DNA of 64,000 nt from Zoogloeaceae bacterium (GTDB lineage: Bacteria; Pseudomonadota; Gammaproteobacteria; Burkholderiales; Rhodocyclaceae), in contig JACKMA010000001.1 of the NCBI GenBank assembly GCA_024235635.1, positions 868,001-932,000 on the forward strand, read 5' to 3'. The translations under genes were made by a program, and so were the position numbers. Positions 17,011 to 26,604 of the stretch are shown one piece after another (position 1 is the first letter of the stretch; each line of letters starts with the position of its first letter). Below the pieces are notes generated by a model that was not told the DNA's origin, did not search any database, and saw only the letters and a program-made list of their open reading frames with translations.

Positions 17011-17571
17011 ATGCCTCAGACATATTCCCGCTACGATCCCGTTGCCATCGCGCTGCACTGGCTGGTCGCAATCGTGATCGTCTGCAATTTCGCCCTCGGC
17101 GTGTATATGCACGAACTGCCGCTGTCGCCGTGGAAGCTCAAGATCTATTCATGGCACAAGTGGGCCGGCGTGTCGGTCTTCCTGCTGGTGGCACTGCGAC
17201 TGGCCTGGCGCGGGTTTCACAGACCGCCGCCGATGCCGGATTCGATGCCGGCCTGGCAGCGTGAACTCGCACATCATGGACACCATCTACTCTACCTGCT
17301 GATGTTCGCAGTGCCGATCAGCGGCTGGCTGATGAGCTCGGCGCTGGGCGTGCAGACCGTCTATTTCGGCGTGCTGCCGATACCGGACCTGCTCGACAAG
17401 GACAAGGCGCTGGGCGACGTGCTGAAGCAGGTGCACGAGGCACTCAACCTCGGCATGGCCGCAATCGTGCTGGGTCATGCCGGTGCTGCCCTCAAACACC
17501 ACTACATGGATCGCGACGACGTCCTGACGCGGATGTTGCCGTGGTCGAAACCCCCGAGGAATCCCCAATGA
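17011..17571 (+). CDS. Cytochrome b561
   Basis: A 186-residue four-helix membrane cytochrome b. The haem-ligand His residues are visible in VAIALHWLVAIVIV, SWHKWAGVSVF, HHGHHLLYLLMFAVPISGW and VLGHAGAALKHHYMDRD. It transfers electrons from the quinone pool. The ATG at 17011 is chosen over a GTG ten codons upstream. The stop overlaps the next ATG (ATGA); b561 and YceI proteins are often linked, suggesting a joint role with lipid or quinone-like ligands. Confidence 0.92.
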   Translation: MPQTYSRYDPVAIALHWLVAIVIVCNFALGVYMHELPLSPWKLKIYSWHKWAGVSVFLLVALRLAWRGFHRPPPMPDSMPAWQRELAHHGHHLLYLLMFAVPISGWLMSSALGVQTVYFGVLPIPDLLDKDKALGDVLKQVHEALNLGMAAIVLGHAGAALKHHYMDRDDVLTRMLPWSKPPRNPQ

Positions 17572-18116
17572 AGAGATCGATCATTAGCTGTCTGCTGGCG
17601 CTGAGCCTGCCGGCGATGGCCAGCGAGTATTCGGGCTTCAACGCTGACGCGAGTCGGGTGAGCTTCGTCTCCACCCAGATGAACGTACCGGTCGAAGGTC
17701 GTTTCGAACGCTTCAGCGGCAACATCCGCTTCGACCCCGACGCCCCGACCAGCGGCAGCGCCCGCCTCGAGGTGGAATTGGCAAGCATCGACACCGGTCT
17801 CGAGGAGGCCGATGAGGAAGTCGCCTCTGCCGAGTGGTTCGACATCGCCAGGCACCCCAACGCGGTTTTCGAATCGAGCGCGGTCGAGCCCATCGGCAAT
17901 CAGACCTACCGCATCAACGGCACGCTGACGATCAAGGGCAAGACCCACGAGATCGCCACCGAAGCGCGCTTCGAGCCCGGCGCGGTCGGCGCATTCAGCG
18001 GCAGCTTCAAGCTCAAACGCTCCGACTATGCCATCGGCGAGGGGATGTGGAGCGACACCAGCGTGGTCGCCGACGAAGTCGAGATCCGCTATCGAATCGC
18101 CGCCCCGGCCCATTGA
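17568..18116 (+). CDS. YceI-family periplasmic protein (first copy)
   Basis: A 182-residue secreted lipocalin-like protein with a short signal peptide (MKRSIISCLLALSLPAMA). The YceI domain shows FVSTQMNVPVEGRFERFSGNIRFD and LTIKGKTHEI. Members bind polyisoprenoid-type ligands. A GAGGA ribosome site precedes the ATG, which overlaps the cytochrome b561 stop codon. Confidence 0.92.
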   Translation: MKRSIISCLLALSLPAMASEYSGFNADASRVSFVSTQMNVPVEGRFERFSGNIRFDPDAPTSGSARLEVELASIDTGLEEADEEVASAEWFDIARHPNAVFESSAVEPIGNQTYRINGTLTIKGKTHEIATEARFEPGAVGAFSGSFKLKRSDYAIGEGMWSDTSVVADEVEIRYRIAAPAH

Positions 18117-18151
18117 ATTCAATCCACCCGTCAGACAACCCAGGAGTCACG

Positions 18152-18721
18152 ATGAAACGCTTTGCCCTTGCCAGCCTGATCGCCGCCACCTTCGCCGGCA
18201 CCACCTTCGCCGCCCCGGAAACCTACGAGATCGACCCGACGCATACCGCGCCGCGCTTCGAATACAGCCACTTCGGCTACTCGAATCAGATCCACCGCTT
18301 CGATCGCACCAGCGGCACCGTCACCATCGACCGCGAGGCGAAGACCGGCGCGGTCGACGTCACCATCGACGCCACCTCGGTCAATACCGGTTTCGATACC
18401 TTCAACGGCCACATCCAGGAAAAGGACTTCTTCGATACGGCCACCTATCCGACGATCACCTTCAAGTCCACCAAGGTCACGTTCGATGGTGACAAGCCGG
18501 CGACCGTCGAGGGCGACCTGACGATCAAGGGCGTCACCAAGCCGGTCACCCTCGAGGTCACCAGCTTCCACGCGATGCCCCACCCGATCAAGAAGAAGGA
18601 CGCCATCGGCGCCAACGCGACCGCCAAGATCAAGCGCAGCGAGTTCAATGCCGGCAAGTACGCACCGTACGTGTCGGACGATGTGACCCTGATCATCGCG
18701 CTCGAAGCCATCAAGCCCTGA
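18152..18721 (+). CDS. YceI-family periplasmic protein (second copy)
   Basis: A 189-residue protein with signal peptide MKRFALASLIAATFAGTTFA and a full YceI domain (YEIDPTHTAPRFEYSHFGYS, FFDTATYPTITFKSTKV, LTIKGVTKPVTLEV). It is closer to canonical YceI than the first copy. AGGAG lies 6 bases before the ATG, 35 bases after the first copy. The pair with cytochrome b561 forms a three-gene unit. Confidence 0.94.
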   Translation: MKRFALASLIAATFAGTTFAAPETYEIDPTHTAPRFEYSHFGYSNQIHRFDRTSGTVTIDREAKTGAVDVTIDATSVNTGFDTFNGHIQEKDFFDTATYPTITFKSTKVTFDGDKPATVEGDLTIKGVTKPVTLEVTSFHAMPHPIKKKDAIGANATAKIKRSEFNAGKYAPYVSDDVTLIIALEAIKP

Positions 18722-19029
18722 TCGGTTGATATGGCCGGGCCCCATGATCGGGCCCGCGCCACCCGCCGATTCGACGCTGCATTACCGTCAGCCCGCCCTG
18801 CATTGACAGAGATTGCCGCGAGCCCAGCGGCGCACCCCGGGCGACCTGCATGACGTTGCCGAACCGGCGGGCGTACATCCACGATGCCGATATGCATCCA
18901 CACCATCAGGACGACGTGCACGAGGCGGCGCGATTCGAGCGGCTGCCCGCCAATCCGGATGCAAACGGAATTTGCTCCTGGCCCCGCCGGATGCACTCGG
19001 TCCGACACCGACTGCAACGCCGATTCACG
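18722..19029. other. Intergenic region between convergent genes
   Basis: About 308 bases between the yceI unit and the convergent glycosyltransferase gene. It holds a 7-bp GC inverted repeat (CGGGCCC, 7-base loop, GGGCCCG; 18736-18756) just after the yceI stop, which could act as a weak terminator without a T-run. Short open frames here show no recognisable protein. Confidence 0.5.
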
Positions 19030-20037
19030 TCAACGGACGAACTCGCCGTGAGTTGCAGTCGCTGCAAGGCTCGCGGTCGTGTCACGGGATTCGATTGACG
19101 CTTCCTTGACCAGAAAGAGTGGTCGCCCCTGTGCTTCCTGAAAGATCTTGCCGACGTATTCTCCTATCACGCCGAGGAACAACAGAATCGTGCCACCGAG
19201 AAAGAAAAGTCCGGTCGATAGCAGCGCATAGCCGTCGATCTGCAGGACGCCGATGAATTTCTGCCATGCGATCACGACCACCAGCACCAGGCTGAGCAGC
19301 GTCACCAGCAAGCCGAACAGTCCTACCAGACGGATCGGTACGAGCGTGAACGAAAATAGCGCATCCAGGGTCAGAAGCATCAACTTGCGCGTGCTGTATT
19401 TGGTGTCGCCCGCGTAGCGCTCGGGTCGGTCGTATTCGACTTCGGTCCGCTTGAATCCGACCCACGAGAACAGACCCCGGACAAAGCGATTGCGCTCGGT
19501 AAAACGATTGAAGGCATCGACGACGACACGATCGATCAATCTAAAGTCGCCGACATCCAGCGGAATCTCCACTTCCGACAGACTGTTGGCCAAGCGATAG
19601 AAAAGCATCGACGTCGCTCGCTTGAACAGGCTCTCTCCCGCGCGGCTGCGGCGCCTGGCGCCGACGACATCGAAGCCCTCGCGCCAACGCTCGAGCATCT
19701 CGGGGATCAGTTCCGGCGGATCCTGCAGGTCGGCGTCCATCAGGACGGCGACGTCGCCCGTGGCTGCTGCCATCCCGCAAGAGGATGCCGCCTCGTGACC
19801 GAAATTGCGGCTGAACGAGACGTAGCGGATATGCGGGTTGCCGGCATGCAGCGCCTTCATGATGTCCAGCGAGCGGTCCGTCGATCCGTCGTCCACGAGA
19901 ATCAGTTCGTAGCGAAGACGTGCTGCGGCCATCACCGAGGCCAGCCTGGCCGCAAGGATCTCGAGGTTCTCCTCCTCGTTGAATACCGGCACGATCACCG
20001 AGATCAACGGATCCGCACTCCTGTTGCCCGAACTCAT
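19030..20037 (-). CDS. Family 2 glycosyltransferase (DPM1/GtrB type)
   Basis: A 335-residue membrane-anchored glycosyltransferase. It has an N-terminal GT-A domain (ISVIVPVFNEEENLEIL, LVDDGSTDRS, MDADLQDPPELIPEML) and two C-terminal membrane helices. GtrB-like enzymes move a sugar from a nucleotide donor to polyprenyl phosphate. A GtrA-family gene two genes upstream supports this. The ATG overlaps the methyltransferase stop (ATGA). Confidence 0.92.
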   Translation of the reverse strand: MSSGNRSADPLISVIVPVFNEEENLEILAARLASVMAAARLRYELILVDDGSTDRSLDIMKALHAGNPHIRYVSFSRNFGHEAASSCGMAAATGDVAVLMDADLQDPPELIPEMLERWREGFDVVGARRRSRAGESLFKRATSMLFYRLANSLSEVEIPLDVGDFRLIDRVVVDAFNRFTERNRFVRGLFSWVGFKRTEVEYDRPERYAGDTKYSTRKLMLLTLDALFSFTLVPIRLVGLFGLLVTLLSLVLVVVIAWQKFIGVLQIDGYALLSTGLFFLGGTILLFLGVIGEYVGKIFQEAQGRPLFLVKEASIESRDTTASLAATATHGEFVR

Positions 20038-20780
20038 GCGCCCTCCTTGCGAAGTATGGTCAGCAGACTGCATCCGAAGGGAAAATCCCGCCTGGCAAGA
20101 ACGCGTCTCTCAAAAGCGAAGACTCGATAGAGCAGTGCATTGGTCAATTTCGAATGATCGTGCAGATCGCTCGCGGTTTCATGCCGACGATTCGACTCGC
20201 GGCGGCCTCGCAGAATACGCGCCAGTCGGATGGGCGGATACAGCAGGCTGTTGAAATGCGACATGCGAAGCACGCGCGCAGGAATGGATGCGATCAGGTT
20301 CCCGAGCGAATCCTGCGTGTAGCGTCTTCGATGTCCGAGAGCAACGTCATGCGCACTCCAAAGAGCGGGATCGGCCGGTACCGTGATGGCGAGTAGGCCA
20401 CCTTCCCGAACCAGACGGAAGGCTGCCTGCAGCAGCGCTCGATCGTCGTCGACATGCTCCAGCACATCGGCCATCAGGACGATGTCCGGATCGAACGAGA
20501 GTTCCGGCTCCGACTGGAGGATGTCCGCGGTATGGATCGGACAATTGCTCAGTTGCCTCGCCAAGGCGGCCGCGCCCGCATCGACCTCGATGCCCTCGAC
20601 GCGATACTTTCGACGGAAGTAACGCAGGTTCCCACCGGTCCCACAGCCCACTTCCAGCATCTGGCTTCCATCTTGCGCACCGCACGATGCCAGCGCCGCA
20701 GCGATGATTTCGCGACGGGCGCAAAACCACCAGTGCCGGTCTTCGACCCGCGCGTGCATCTCGAACTCGCTCGCCTGCAT
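20034..20780 (-). CDS. SAM-dependent methyltransferase
   Basis: A 248-residue class I methyltransferase. Motif I is MLEVGCGTGGNLRYF; motif II-like acid is EGIEVDAGA; ADVLEHVDDDRALL follows. The head EDRHWWFCARREII is common in sugar- or lipid-modifying methyltransferases. The ATG at 20780 is chosen over a long upstream extension that overlaps the gtrA frame. Substrate unknown; context points to glycan or polyprenyl-linked sugars. Confidence 0.88.
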   Translation of the reverse strand: MQASEFEMHARVEDRHWWFCARREIIAAALASCGAQDGSQMLEVGCGTGGNLRYFRRKYRVEGIEVDAGAAALARQLSNCPIHTADILQSEPELSFDPDIVLMADVLEHVDDDRALLQAAFRLVREGGLLAITVPADPALWSAHDVALGHRRRYTQDSLGNLIASIPARVLRMSHFNSLLYPPIRLARILRGRRESNRRHETASDLHDHSKLTNALLYRVFAFERRVLARRDFPFGCSLLTILRKEGA

Positions 20781-20790
20781 GAAGTGGCCT

Positions 20791-21186
20791 CTAACCGGTT
20801 CCCGAAGTGGTTCGAAACGCCCAGCAACGGAATCCGGCGTAGCTGACCAGGACATAGGGGACGACACCGGACGCCTGCGCAAGATCGGCCTGCACACCTG
20901 ACGCAATGAGTCCGAGTACGGTGGCCAGATTGCAGGCGTAGGCACCACCGACCACGACGAGACTGCGTGCAAAGGCAAGCCGCCACGCGCCGGAATGGCG
21001 AAAAGTCCAGCTCCGGTTGACCGTGAAACTCAATCCGAAGGCGACGCTGTAGCCGATCGCGTTTGCCGGTCCGTCGCCGAAGCCAGCCGCATACTTGGCG
21101 AGGAATATCAAGCCGAGCCCGACTGCCGTATTGAGGGCGCCAACCAGGGCGAAACGATAGGCCCGCCCGAGTTCATCTGCCAGCAT
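20791..21186 (-). CDS. GtrA-family membrane protein
   Basis: A 131-residue protein of four membrane helices with FALVGALNTAVGLGLIF, and SFTVNRSWTFRHSG between helices two and three, the GtrA/PF04138 pattern. It probably flips or carries polyprenyl-linked sugar made by the GtrB-like enzyme downstream. Its start overlaps the end of the upstream membrane protein gene by 14 bases. Confidence 0.9.
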   Translation of the reverse strand: MLADELGRAYRFALVGALNTAVGLGLIFLAKYAAGFGDGPANAIGYSVAFGLSFTVNRSWTFRHSGAWRLAFARSLVVVGGAYACNLATVLGLIASGVQADLAQASGVVPYVLVSYAGFRCWAFRTTSGTG

Positions 21187-22684
21187 TCGACGGTCCGCGG
21201 ACGTGCACCACCGCCACGTCGTCCGCGTGGATTCGCCGCCATCCGGCTAGGTGGTCCAGCAGGACTGCCGCGGGGGACTCGGCTGTCAGCATCGTAGCTT
21301 CGATTCGGTACTCGTCGAGCAGGCTGGTCAGGCCTTCGGCCGCCTTGACCTGGATGGCTTCCGCATAACGATCGACGAAGGCCTCGCCGTACATGTCAGC
21401 CCTGCCATCGATAAACACCGGCACGCGGTGGAAAATGAGATATCCACCAAACCCGTAGCTGTTGAACAACGGCCCGGAGACTCCCGATTCCCTTAGGGAC
21501 TGTAGAGCCGCCTCGGGCGAATACGTCGGCGGCGGCAAGAATTTTCCTAAGGCCAGCACGGCAGCCAGCGCGGCGACGCTCAGCGCGCCGACGACGACTG
21601 CACCGATCCTGTTTGCCGGTGGCGCCAAGGCCTCGAAAATTCGGTCAACGGCGCCCTGATCGTCACCCAACTTCTTCGACGCATACCAATGACGGGCAAA
21701 CGGTGCGGCCAGCAGAAACGGCATCACCAGGCCCGTCACCGCCATGTAACGCGAATGCTTGAGCGAAAGATGCACCATCCCGATGATGATCACTGCCCGG
21801 ATCAGCGGTATCTTGAGCCTGCCGGACAGCGCAGTGAGTAGCAGCAGCAACAGCCAGACCTCGAACACGTAGAACTGCTGAAAATCAGGCGAGCGCCATT
21901 CACCGATGTGGGCCAGGACACTGCCAAGGCTGGCGACGTGCAAGGTGAACAGCAGGCCCTCGATATGTGATGGGGTCACCATCGCCGCCAGGGTCGCCAA
22001 CCCAACGAAAAGACACCAACGCTTCGCCTCGTGGAACCAAGCCGCCCGTCCGCCGGCCAGCATTGCTTCGAGCGCCATGGCGCCGGCCAGCGCAAGGCCG
22101 AAGGTAAAGCTTCCGTGCAGGTTGGCCCACAGCACCATCAGCGGAATGACTTGCCACGGCGGCCCCGCTTCGCGATCCCGGGCGCTGACGAGCGCAGCGA
22201 GCCAGAGCGCGACGATCGGAACCACCAGGATGTGCGGCCTTGCCAGCAGGTGGCTGCGGAGCATGCCGGTTGCCAACGCCACGAAGATCAGCGCATGTAC
22301 CGGTTGCAGGTAGCGCAGCAGGAAGCGCGTCATACCGGCAAGCGTGGCCGAAACCAGGACCGCGATCAGAACCACGAGACCATTCCAGCCAGCGATCTCG
22401 TGCACCTTGGCAAAAATGATCTCGGCCAGCCATTCGTGAGCCGTCCACGCGGCACCCGGCATGCTGTGCGAAAACGGGTCGACCACGGGCACCTGCCCGT
22501 GCTGGATAATCCAGCGACCCGCCTCGATATGCCAAAAGGTGTCCGGATCCGAAAGAAAGGTCCCGCCCTTTGCCAGCATGAGCAAAGTAAAGGCCCATAC
22601 CAGGATGGGCCACGATACGAAGGGGGCCGCGCCCGCCCCTGCCCAGGGCTGAGTCGCCGGTCGCGCCGCGAGTGAAATATTCAT
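21173..22684 (-). CDS. Polytopic membrane protein, possible glycosyltransferase
   Basis: About 503 residues with ten or more hydrophobic segments. Near the N-terminus is LSDPDTFWHIEAGRWI, and an Asp/His pair of this kind after the first helix is seen in large membrane proteins of glycan pathways. The C-terminal 110 residues are soluble. No catalytic motif can be named with certainty. The ATG at 22684 is used; a GTG at 22702 would add six residues. It heads a four-gene unit with gtrA, a methyltransferase and a GT2 gene. Confidence 0.7.
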   Translation of the reverse strand: MNISLAARPATQPWAGAGAAPFVSWPILVWAFTLLMLAKGGTFLSDPDTFWHIEAGRWIIQHGQVPVVDPFSHSMPGAAWTAHEWLAEIIFAKVHEIAGWNGLVVLIAVLVSATLAGMTRFLLRYLQPVHALIFVALATGMLRSHLLARPHILVVPIVALWLAALVSARDREAGPPWQVIPLMVLWANLHGSFTFGLALAGAMALEAMLAGGRAAWFHEAKRWCLFVGLATLAAMVTPSHIEGLLFTLHVASLGSVLAHIGEWRSPDFQQFYVFEVWLLLLLLTALSGRLKIPLIRAVIIIGMVHLSLKHSRYMAVTGLVMPFLLAAPFARHWYASKKLGDDQGAVDRIFEALAPPANRIGAVVVGALSVAALAAVLALGKFLPPPTYSPEAALQSLRESGVSGPLFNSYGFGGYLIFHRVPVFIDGRADMYGEAFVDRYAEAIQVKAAEGLTSLLDEYRIEATMLTAESPAAVLLDHLAGWRRIHADDVAVVHVRGPSNAGR

Positions 22685-22702
22685 GCGCAAAGGGTAGCTC
22701 AC

Positions 22703-23367
22703 CCGAAGTCTGCACGATCGCCGATTCCGTCACGCCGCGACTGCCACCGCAGCTTTCCCCATAACAGGGCCAGCCCGCAGCCTAGGTAATGTCGCCGAAT
22801 AACCCGATCGGGTTGCGGATCGTCGATTGGCCGGTAGAACGCGGTAGCGCTTCGCGCTTCGGCGAACGATCGTCCATTGCTGGTGCAGTGCGTGTCGCCG
22901 TCGGAAACTGCGAACGCAGCGAATGTACGGCAGGCCACCCACGACGCGCCACGCTCGCCATGGCCGACGAAACCAGGGACCTCGTCAGCCCGATCGTCGG
23001 CGCCGGTCATTTTCACCCGGATCGGGTCGCCACATGCCACTGCCGACCGCCAGCTACTTCCCGACAGCTGGCGTCAAATTTCGCAACGGCTGCTGACCGG
23101 AATCTTGCGATACCCGTCTGGTCGCAACCACCGCGACGGCCCTGCAGTCCCCACGCGTCAAGCACCGCAACGCGTTTCGAAGCACATCGCGCCCACCAAC
23201 ACATCGCTGCACCCGGCCTGCGTCCACGCCCGAAGCGCCCATTCCCCGCCTCGTTCTTGCTGCACTGCCGCTAGCAGTTTTTTCGAACGCCGGCTATAAC
23301 GCTCCAATCAGCAAGACGCCATGGGTCCGGGCGCCGCCCGAACCGACGATAACAGGAGCGTTACCCC
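22703..23367. other. Long intergenic region without a convincing gene
   Basis: About 665 bases. Several overlapping short frames occur on both strands (up to about 160 codons) but none has a ribosome site, hydrophobic pattern or family motif that I recognise. It may hold promoters for the divergent flanking genes and decayed coding sequence. Confidence 0.4.
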
Positions 23368-23565
23368 GTGAGAGAGACAGCAAAAAGCGGCATCTCGCAA
23401 GAGATGATCGAGCGCCTGCAGGCGATGTCGCGCGGCCGCAGGATCATCCTGGCGGTCGTCGTGGTCTGGGCCGTACAGGCGATACCGAAGTGGGCCACGG
23501 CGATTCTGGCCGACGGTGAGACGTCCGCCCAGATCATGCAGTTCTTCATTCGACCGCTCGCCTGA
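23368..23565 (+). CDS. Small single-span membrane protein
   Basis: A 65-residue protein with a polar head, a basic segment (SRGRR), one hydrophobic helix (IILAVVVVWAVQAIP) and a short tail. The GTG start is preceded by AGGAG at 9 bases. No family is recognised. It stands alone between a non-coding region and the DUF1028 gene. Confidence 0.6.
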   Translation: MRETAKSGISQEMIERLQAMSRGRRIILAVVVVWAVQAIPKWATAILADGETSAQIMQFFIRPLA

Positions 23566-23720
23566 CGGCGGTCGATGGCCTGACCCGTCGCGTCCCGCCG
23601 CCCGCGCGGGACCTTCGCCCCGATCGCGGAAGCCGCCACAGCGGCATGCGATGCGGAGCCATTGCTCGACGCCGGCGCCCTGACCGGCGAGCGTGATCAC
23701 GTTCATCCGCCGTCCGCTCC

Positions 23721-24590
23721 ATGACCTATTCGATCATCGGCCGTGACCCGGCCTGCGGCGAACTCGGCATTGCCGTGCAGTCCAAGTTTCCAGGCGTCGG
23801 CAGCATCGTTGCCCATGCCCGCGCCGATGCCGGCGCGATCACGACCCAGGCCTTCGCCAACCCCGACCACGGCCACCGCGGGCTCGATCTGCTGGGGCTC
23901 GGCGCGACTGCCGACGAGACCCTCGCGGCGCTGTTGCGGGGTGACCCGCAACGCGACCAGCGGCAGATCGCGGTGATGTCGCTCGACGGCCCTGCCGCGG
24001 CCCATACCGGCGCCGAAGTACTGGCCTGGGACGGCTGGTCCGGTTCGGCGCTGGCCGGCGACGCGGTGGCCAGCGGCAACACCTTGTCCGGCGAAGCGGT
24101 CGTGTGCGCGATGATCGACGCCTTCGAAGCGGGCGTCGGCGAACTCTCGCGCCGATTGCTGCAGGCGCTCGCCGCCGGGCGCGACGCAGGCGGCGAACTC
24201 CGCGGCCAGCAGTCGGCGGCCTTGCTGGTGGTCAAGCCGGGCGGCGGCTATGGCGGTCGCGACGGCCGGCACGTGGATGTGTCGGTGTACGACCATCCCG
24301 AACCGATCGACGAACTCGCCCGCTGCTACGAGTTGCACCGGCTGTCCTACTTCCCGTCTCACGCGTCCGACCTCGTGCCGATCGACGAAGCCATCGCCAT
24401 CGAACTCAAGGATGTCCTCGCCGCCGCGGGTTTTCGCACCTTGCCGGCCGGCGGCAGCTGGGACGAGGCCTGCATCGCTGCGATGGCCAGGTTCATGGGG
24501 GTCGAGAACTACGACAATCGGATACGCGACGATACGCTGATCGACCTGGAAGTCCTGGCCGACATCCGTCGCCGCCGCGCGGGCCGGTGA
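23721..24590 (+). CDS. DUF1028 (Ntn-hydrolase-like) protein
   Basis: A 289-residue protein of the DUF1028 family: MTYSIIGRDPACGELGIAVQS at the head, GVGSIVAHARADAGAITTQAFANP, GNTLSGEAVV and QSAALLVVKPGGGYGGRDGRHVDVSVYDHP. The family has an Ntn-hydrolase-like fold. The C-terminal 60 residues look like a peptidoglycan-binding-like extension. Substrate unknown. Confidence 0.88.
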   Translation: MTYSIIGRDPACGELGIAVQSKFPGVGSIVAHARADAGAITTQAFANPDHGHRGLDLLGLGATADETLAALLRGDPQRDQRQIAVMSLDGPAAAHTGAEVLAWDGWSGSALAGDAVASGNTLSGEAVVCAMIDAFEAGVGELSRRLLQALAAGRDAGGELRGQQSAALLVVKPGGGYGGRDGRHVDVSVYDHPEPIDELARCYELHRLSYFPSHASDLVPIDEAIAIELKDVLAAAGFRTLPAGGSWDEACIAAMARFMGVENYDNRIRDDTLIDLEVLADIRRRRAGR

Positions 24591-24671
24591 ACGCCCGTTC
24601 GCGTCGCGCCGCCGGCTGCGCATAGAATTCCGATTTTCACGCCCCTCCCGCGAGTCGATCAGGAGAATCCC

Positions 24672-25868
24672 ATGAAGTTCGGAACCCCGCTGGCGGCCAG
24701 TGCCCTCAAGGTCATGCTGCTCGGTGCCGGCGAACTCGGCAAGGAAGTCATCATCGCGTTGCAGCGCCTCGGCGTCGAGGTCATCGCGGTCGATCGCTAC
24801 GAAGGTGCGCCGGGTCACCAGGTTGCGCATCGCGCCCATGTCATCCAGATGTCGGATGGTGCCGCCTTGCGCGCGCTGATCGAACAGGAACGGCCGCATC
24901 TGGTGGTACCGGAGATCGAGGCGATCGCCACCGAGATGCTCGAGCGGATCGAGGCCGACGGCATCGCCGAGGTGATACCGACCGCCCGGGCGACCCGACT
25001 GACGATGAATCGCGAGGGCATCCGCCGCCTGGCCGCGGAAGAGCTCGGCTTGCCGACGTCCCCGTACCGCTTTGCCGCCTCGCTCGAGGAACTGCGTGCG
25101 GCGGTGGCCGAAGTCGGATTCCCGTGCATCGTCAAGCCGGTGATGTCGTCTTCCGGCAAGGGTCAGTCGATGTTGCGCGTCGATGCCGACATCGAGCCGT
25201 CCTGGAACTATGCCGCCAGTGGTGGACGCGTCGATCAGGGACGGGTGATCGTCGAAGGATTCATCGACTTCGAGTACGAGATCACCCAGCTCACGGTCCG
25301 CGCCGTCGGCGAGGACGGCCGCATCGGCACCTATTTCTGCGAACCGATCGGCCATGTCCAGGTCGCTGGCGACTATGTCGAATCGTGGCAGCCCCAGGCG
25401 ATGAGCGCCGCCGCACTGGCCCGCGCCCGCGAGATTGCCGAGGCGGTCACGTCGAACCTCGGTGGTCGCGGGCTGTTCGGCGTCGAACTCTTCGTGCGCG
25501 GCGACCAGGTCTGGTTCTCGGAGGTCAGCCCACGCCCCCACGACACCGGCCTGGTGACCCTGTGCTCGCAGCGCTTCTCCGAGTTCGAGCTGCATGCACG
25601 GGCGATCCTGGGGCTGCCGGTGGATGTGGCGCTGCGCGAGCCCGGCGCCTCGGCAGTGATCTATGGCGGCATCGACGAGCGTGGCATCGCCTTCGAGGGC
25701 GTCGCCGAGGCGTTGGCCGTTCCGCGCTCGGATCTGCGCCTGTTCGGCAAGCCCGAGGCCTTCGTCAAGCGTCGCATGGGGGTCGCCGTGGCCAACGGCG
25801 AAAGTGTTGCCGAGGCCCGCGCCCGTGCCAAGGAGGCAGCGTCGCGGGTGCGGCCGGTTCCGGGCTGA
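24672..25868 (+). CDS. purT: Formate-dependent phosphoribosylglycinamide formyltransferase
   Basis: A 398-residue ATP-grasp enzyme that makes formylglycinamide ribonucleotide from GAR, formate and ATP in purine synthesis. Visible signs are the N-terminal VMLLGAGELGKEVIIALQRLG, HLVVPEIEAIAT, VKPVMSSSGKGQS (ATP loop), and EVSPRPHDTGLVTL. Length matches E. coli PurT. AGGAG lies 6 bases before the ATG. Confidence 0.97.
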   Translation: MKFGTPLAASALKVMLLGAGELGKEVIIALQRLGVEVIAVDRYEGAPGHQVAHRAHVIQMSDGAALRALIEQERPHLVVPEIEAIATEMLERIEADGIAEVIPTARATRLTMNREGIRRLAAEELGLPTSPYRFAASLEELRAAVAEVGFPCIVKPVMSSSGKGQSMLRVDADIEPSWNYAASGGRVDQGRVIVEGFIDFEYEITQLTVRAVGEDGRIGTYFCEPIGHVQVAGDYVESWQPQAMSAAALARAREIAEAVTSNLGGRGLFGVELFVRGDQVWFSEVSPRPHDTGLVTLCSQRFSEFELHARAILGLPVDVALREPGASAVIYGGIDERGIAFEGVAEALAVPRSDLRLFGKPEAFVKRRMGVAVANGESVAEARARAKEAASRVRPVPG

Positions 25869-25881
25869 GGCGGCCGCGGCG

Positions 25882-26529
25882 ATGAGCTCCCGGCCCGCCC
25901 CGCTGCTGCCGATCACCCTGCTCCTGATCGCCGCCCTGGCCTGGTCGGCGATTTCGCCGTTCGACCGGCTGACCTGGCTGATGGAGGTGTTGCCGGTGAT
26001 GCTGGTATTGCCGGTGCTGTGGCTCACGGTCCGGCGCTTCCCGCTGACCACCGTGCTCTATGCCGGCATCCTGGCACACGCCCTGGTGCTGATCCTGGGC
26101 GGCGCCTACACTTACGCCCGCGTGCCGCTCGGATTCCAGCTGGCAGACTGGTTCGATCTCGCACGAAACCCCTACGACAAGATCGGCCATTTCTTCCAGG
26201 GCCTGGTGCCGGCACTGGCCACCCGCGAGATCCTGATTCGCGGTCATTTCGTGCGTGGTCGGCGGATGACTGTCTTCCTGGTGGTCTGCGTGGTGCTCGC
26301 GATCAGCGCCTGCTACGAATTGATCGAGTGGTGGGCAGCACTGGCGATGGGACAGGGCGCGGAGGAATTCCTCGGCACCCAGGGTGACCCGTGGGATACC
26401 CAGTCCGACATGTTCTGCGCGCTGCTGGGCGCGCTGGCGACGCTGCTCGTGCTGGCACCGGCCCACGACCGGCAGATTGCGGCATTCACATCGACGCCTG
26501 CAACGGCGCGCCCGGCACAAGGTTTTTGA
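25882..26529 (+). CDS. DUF2238 (YjdF-like) membrane protein
   Basis: A 215-residue protein of about six membrane helices with conserved acidic and His residues in NPYDKIGHFFQGLVPAL, CYELIEWWAAL and DPWDTQSDMFCALLGA, the DUF2238/YjdF pattern. It begins 13 bases after purT. Function unknown. Confidence 0.88.
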   Translation: MSSRPAPLLPITLLLIAALAWSAISPFDRLTWLMEVLPVMLVLPVLWLTVRRFPLTTVLYAGILAHALVLILGGAYTYARVPLGFQLADWFDLARNPYDKIGHFFQGLVPALATREILIRGHFVRGRRMTVFLVVCVVLAISACYELIEWWAALAMGQGAEEFLGTQGDPWDTQSDMFCALLGALATLLVLAPAHDRQIAAFTSTPATARPAQGF

Positions 26530-26604
26530 TGCGTTTCGCATGAAGCCTGTGTCGTTTCAGTATGATGCCGTGTTCATCGCCTGAAAACCGTGCCGGAGCC
26601 CCCG

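Noticed and set aside
18850..19098. 82-codon frame with several His and Cys
   Set aside because: No ribosome site and no signal or family motif; it overlaps the end of the glycosyltransferase gene.
22789..23299. Two overlapping plus-strand frames of 140-161 codons
   Set aside because: No ribosome site, no motif, and base composition like that of random GC-rich text.
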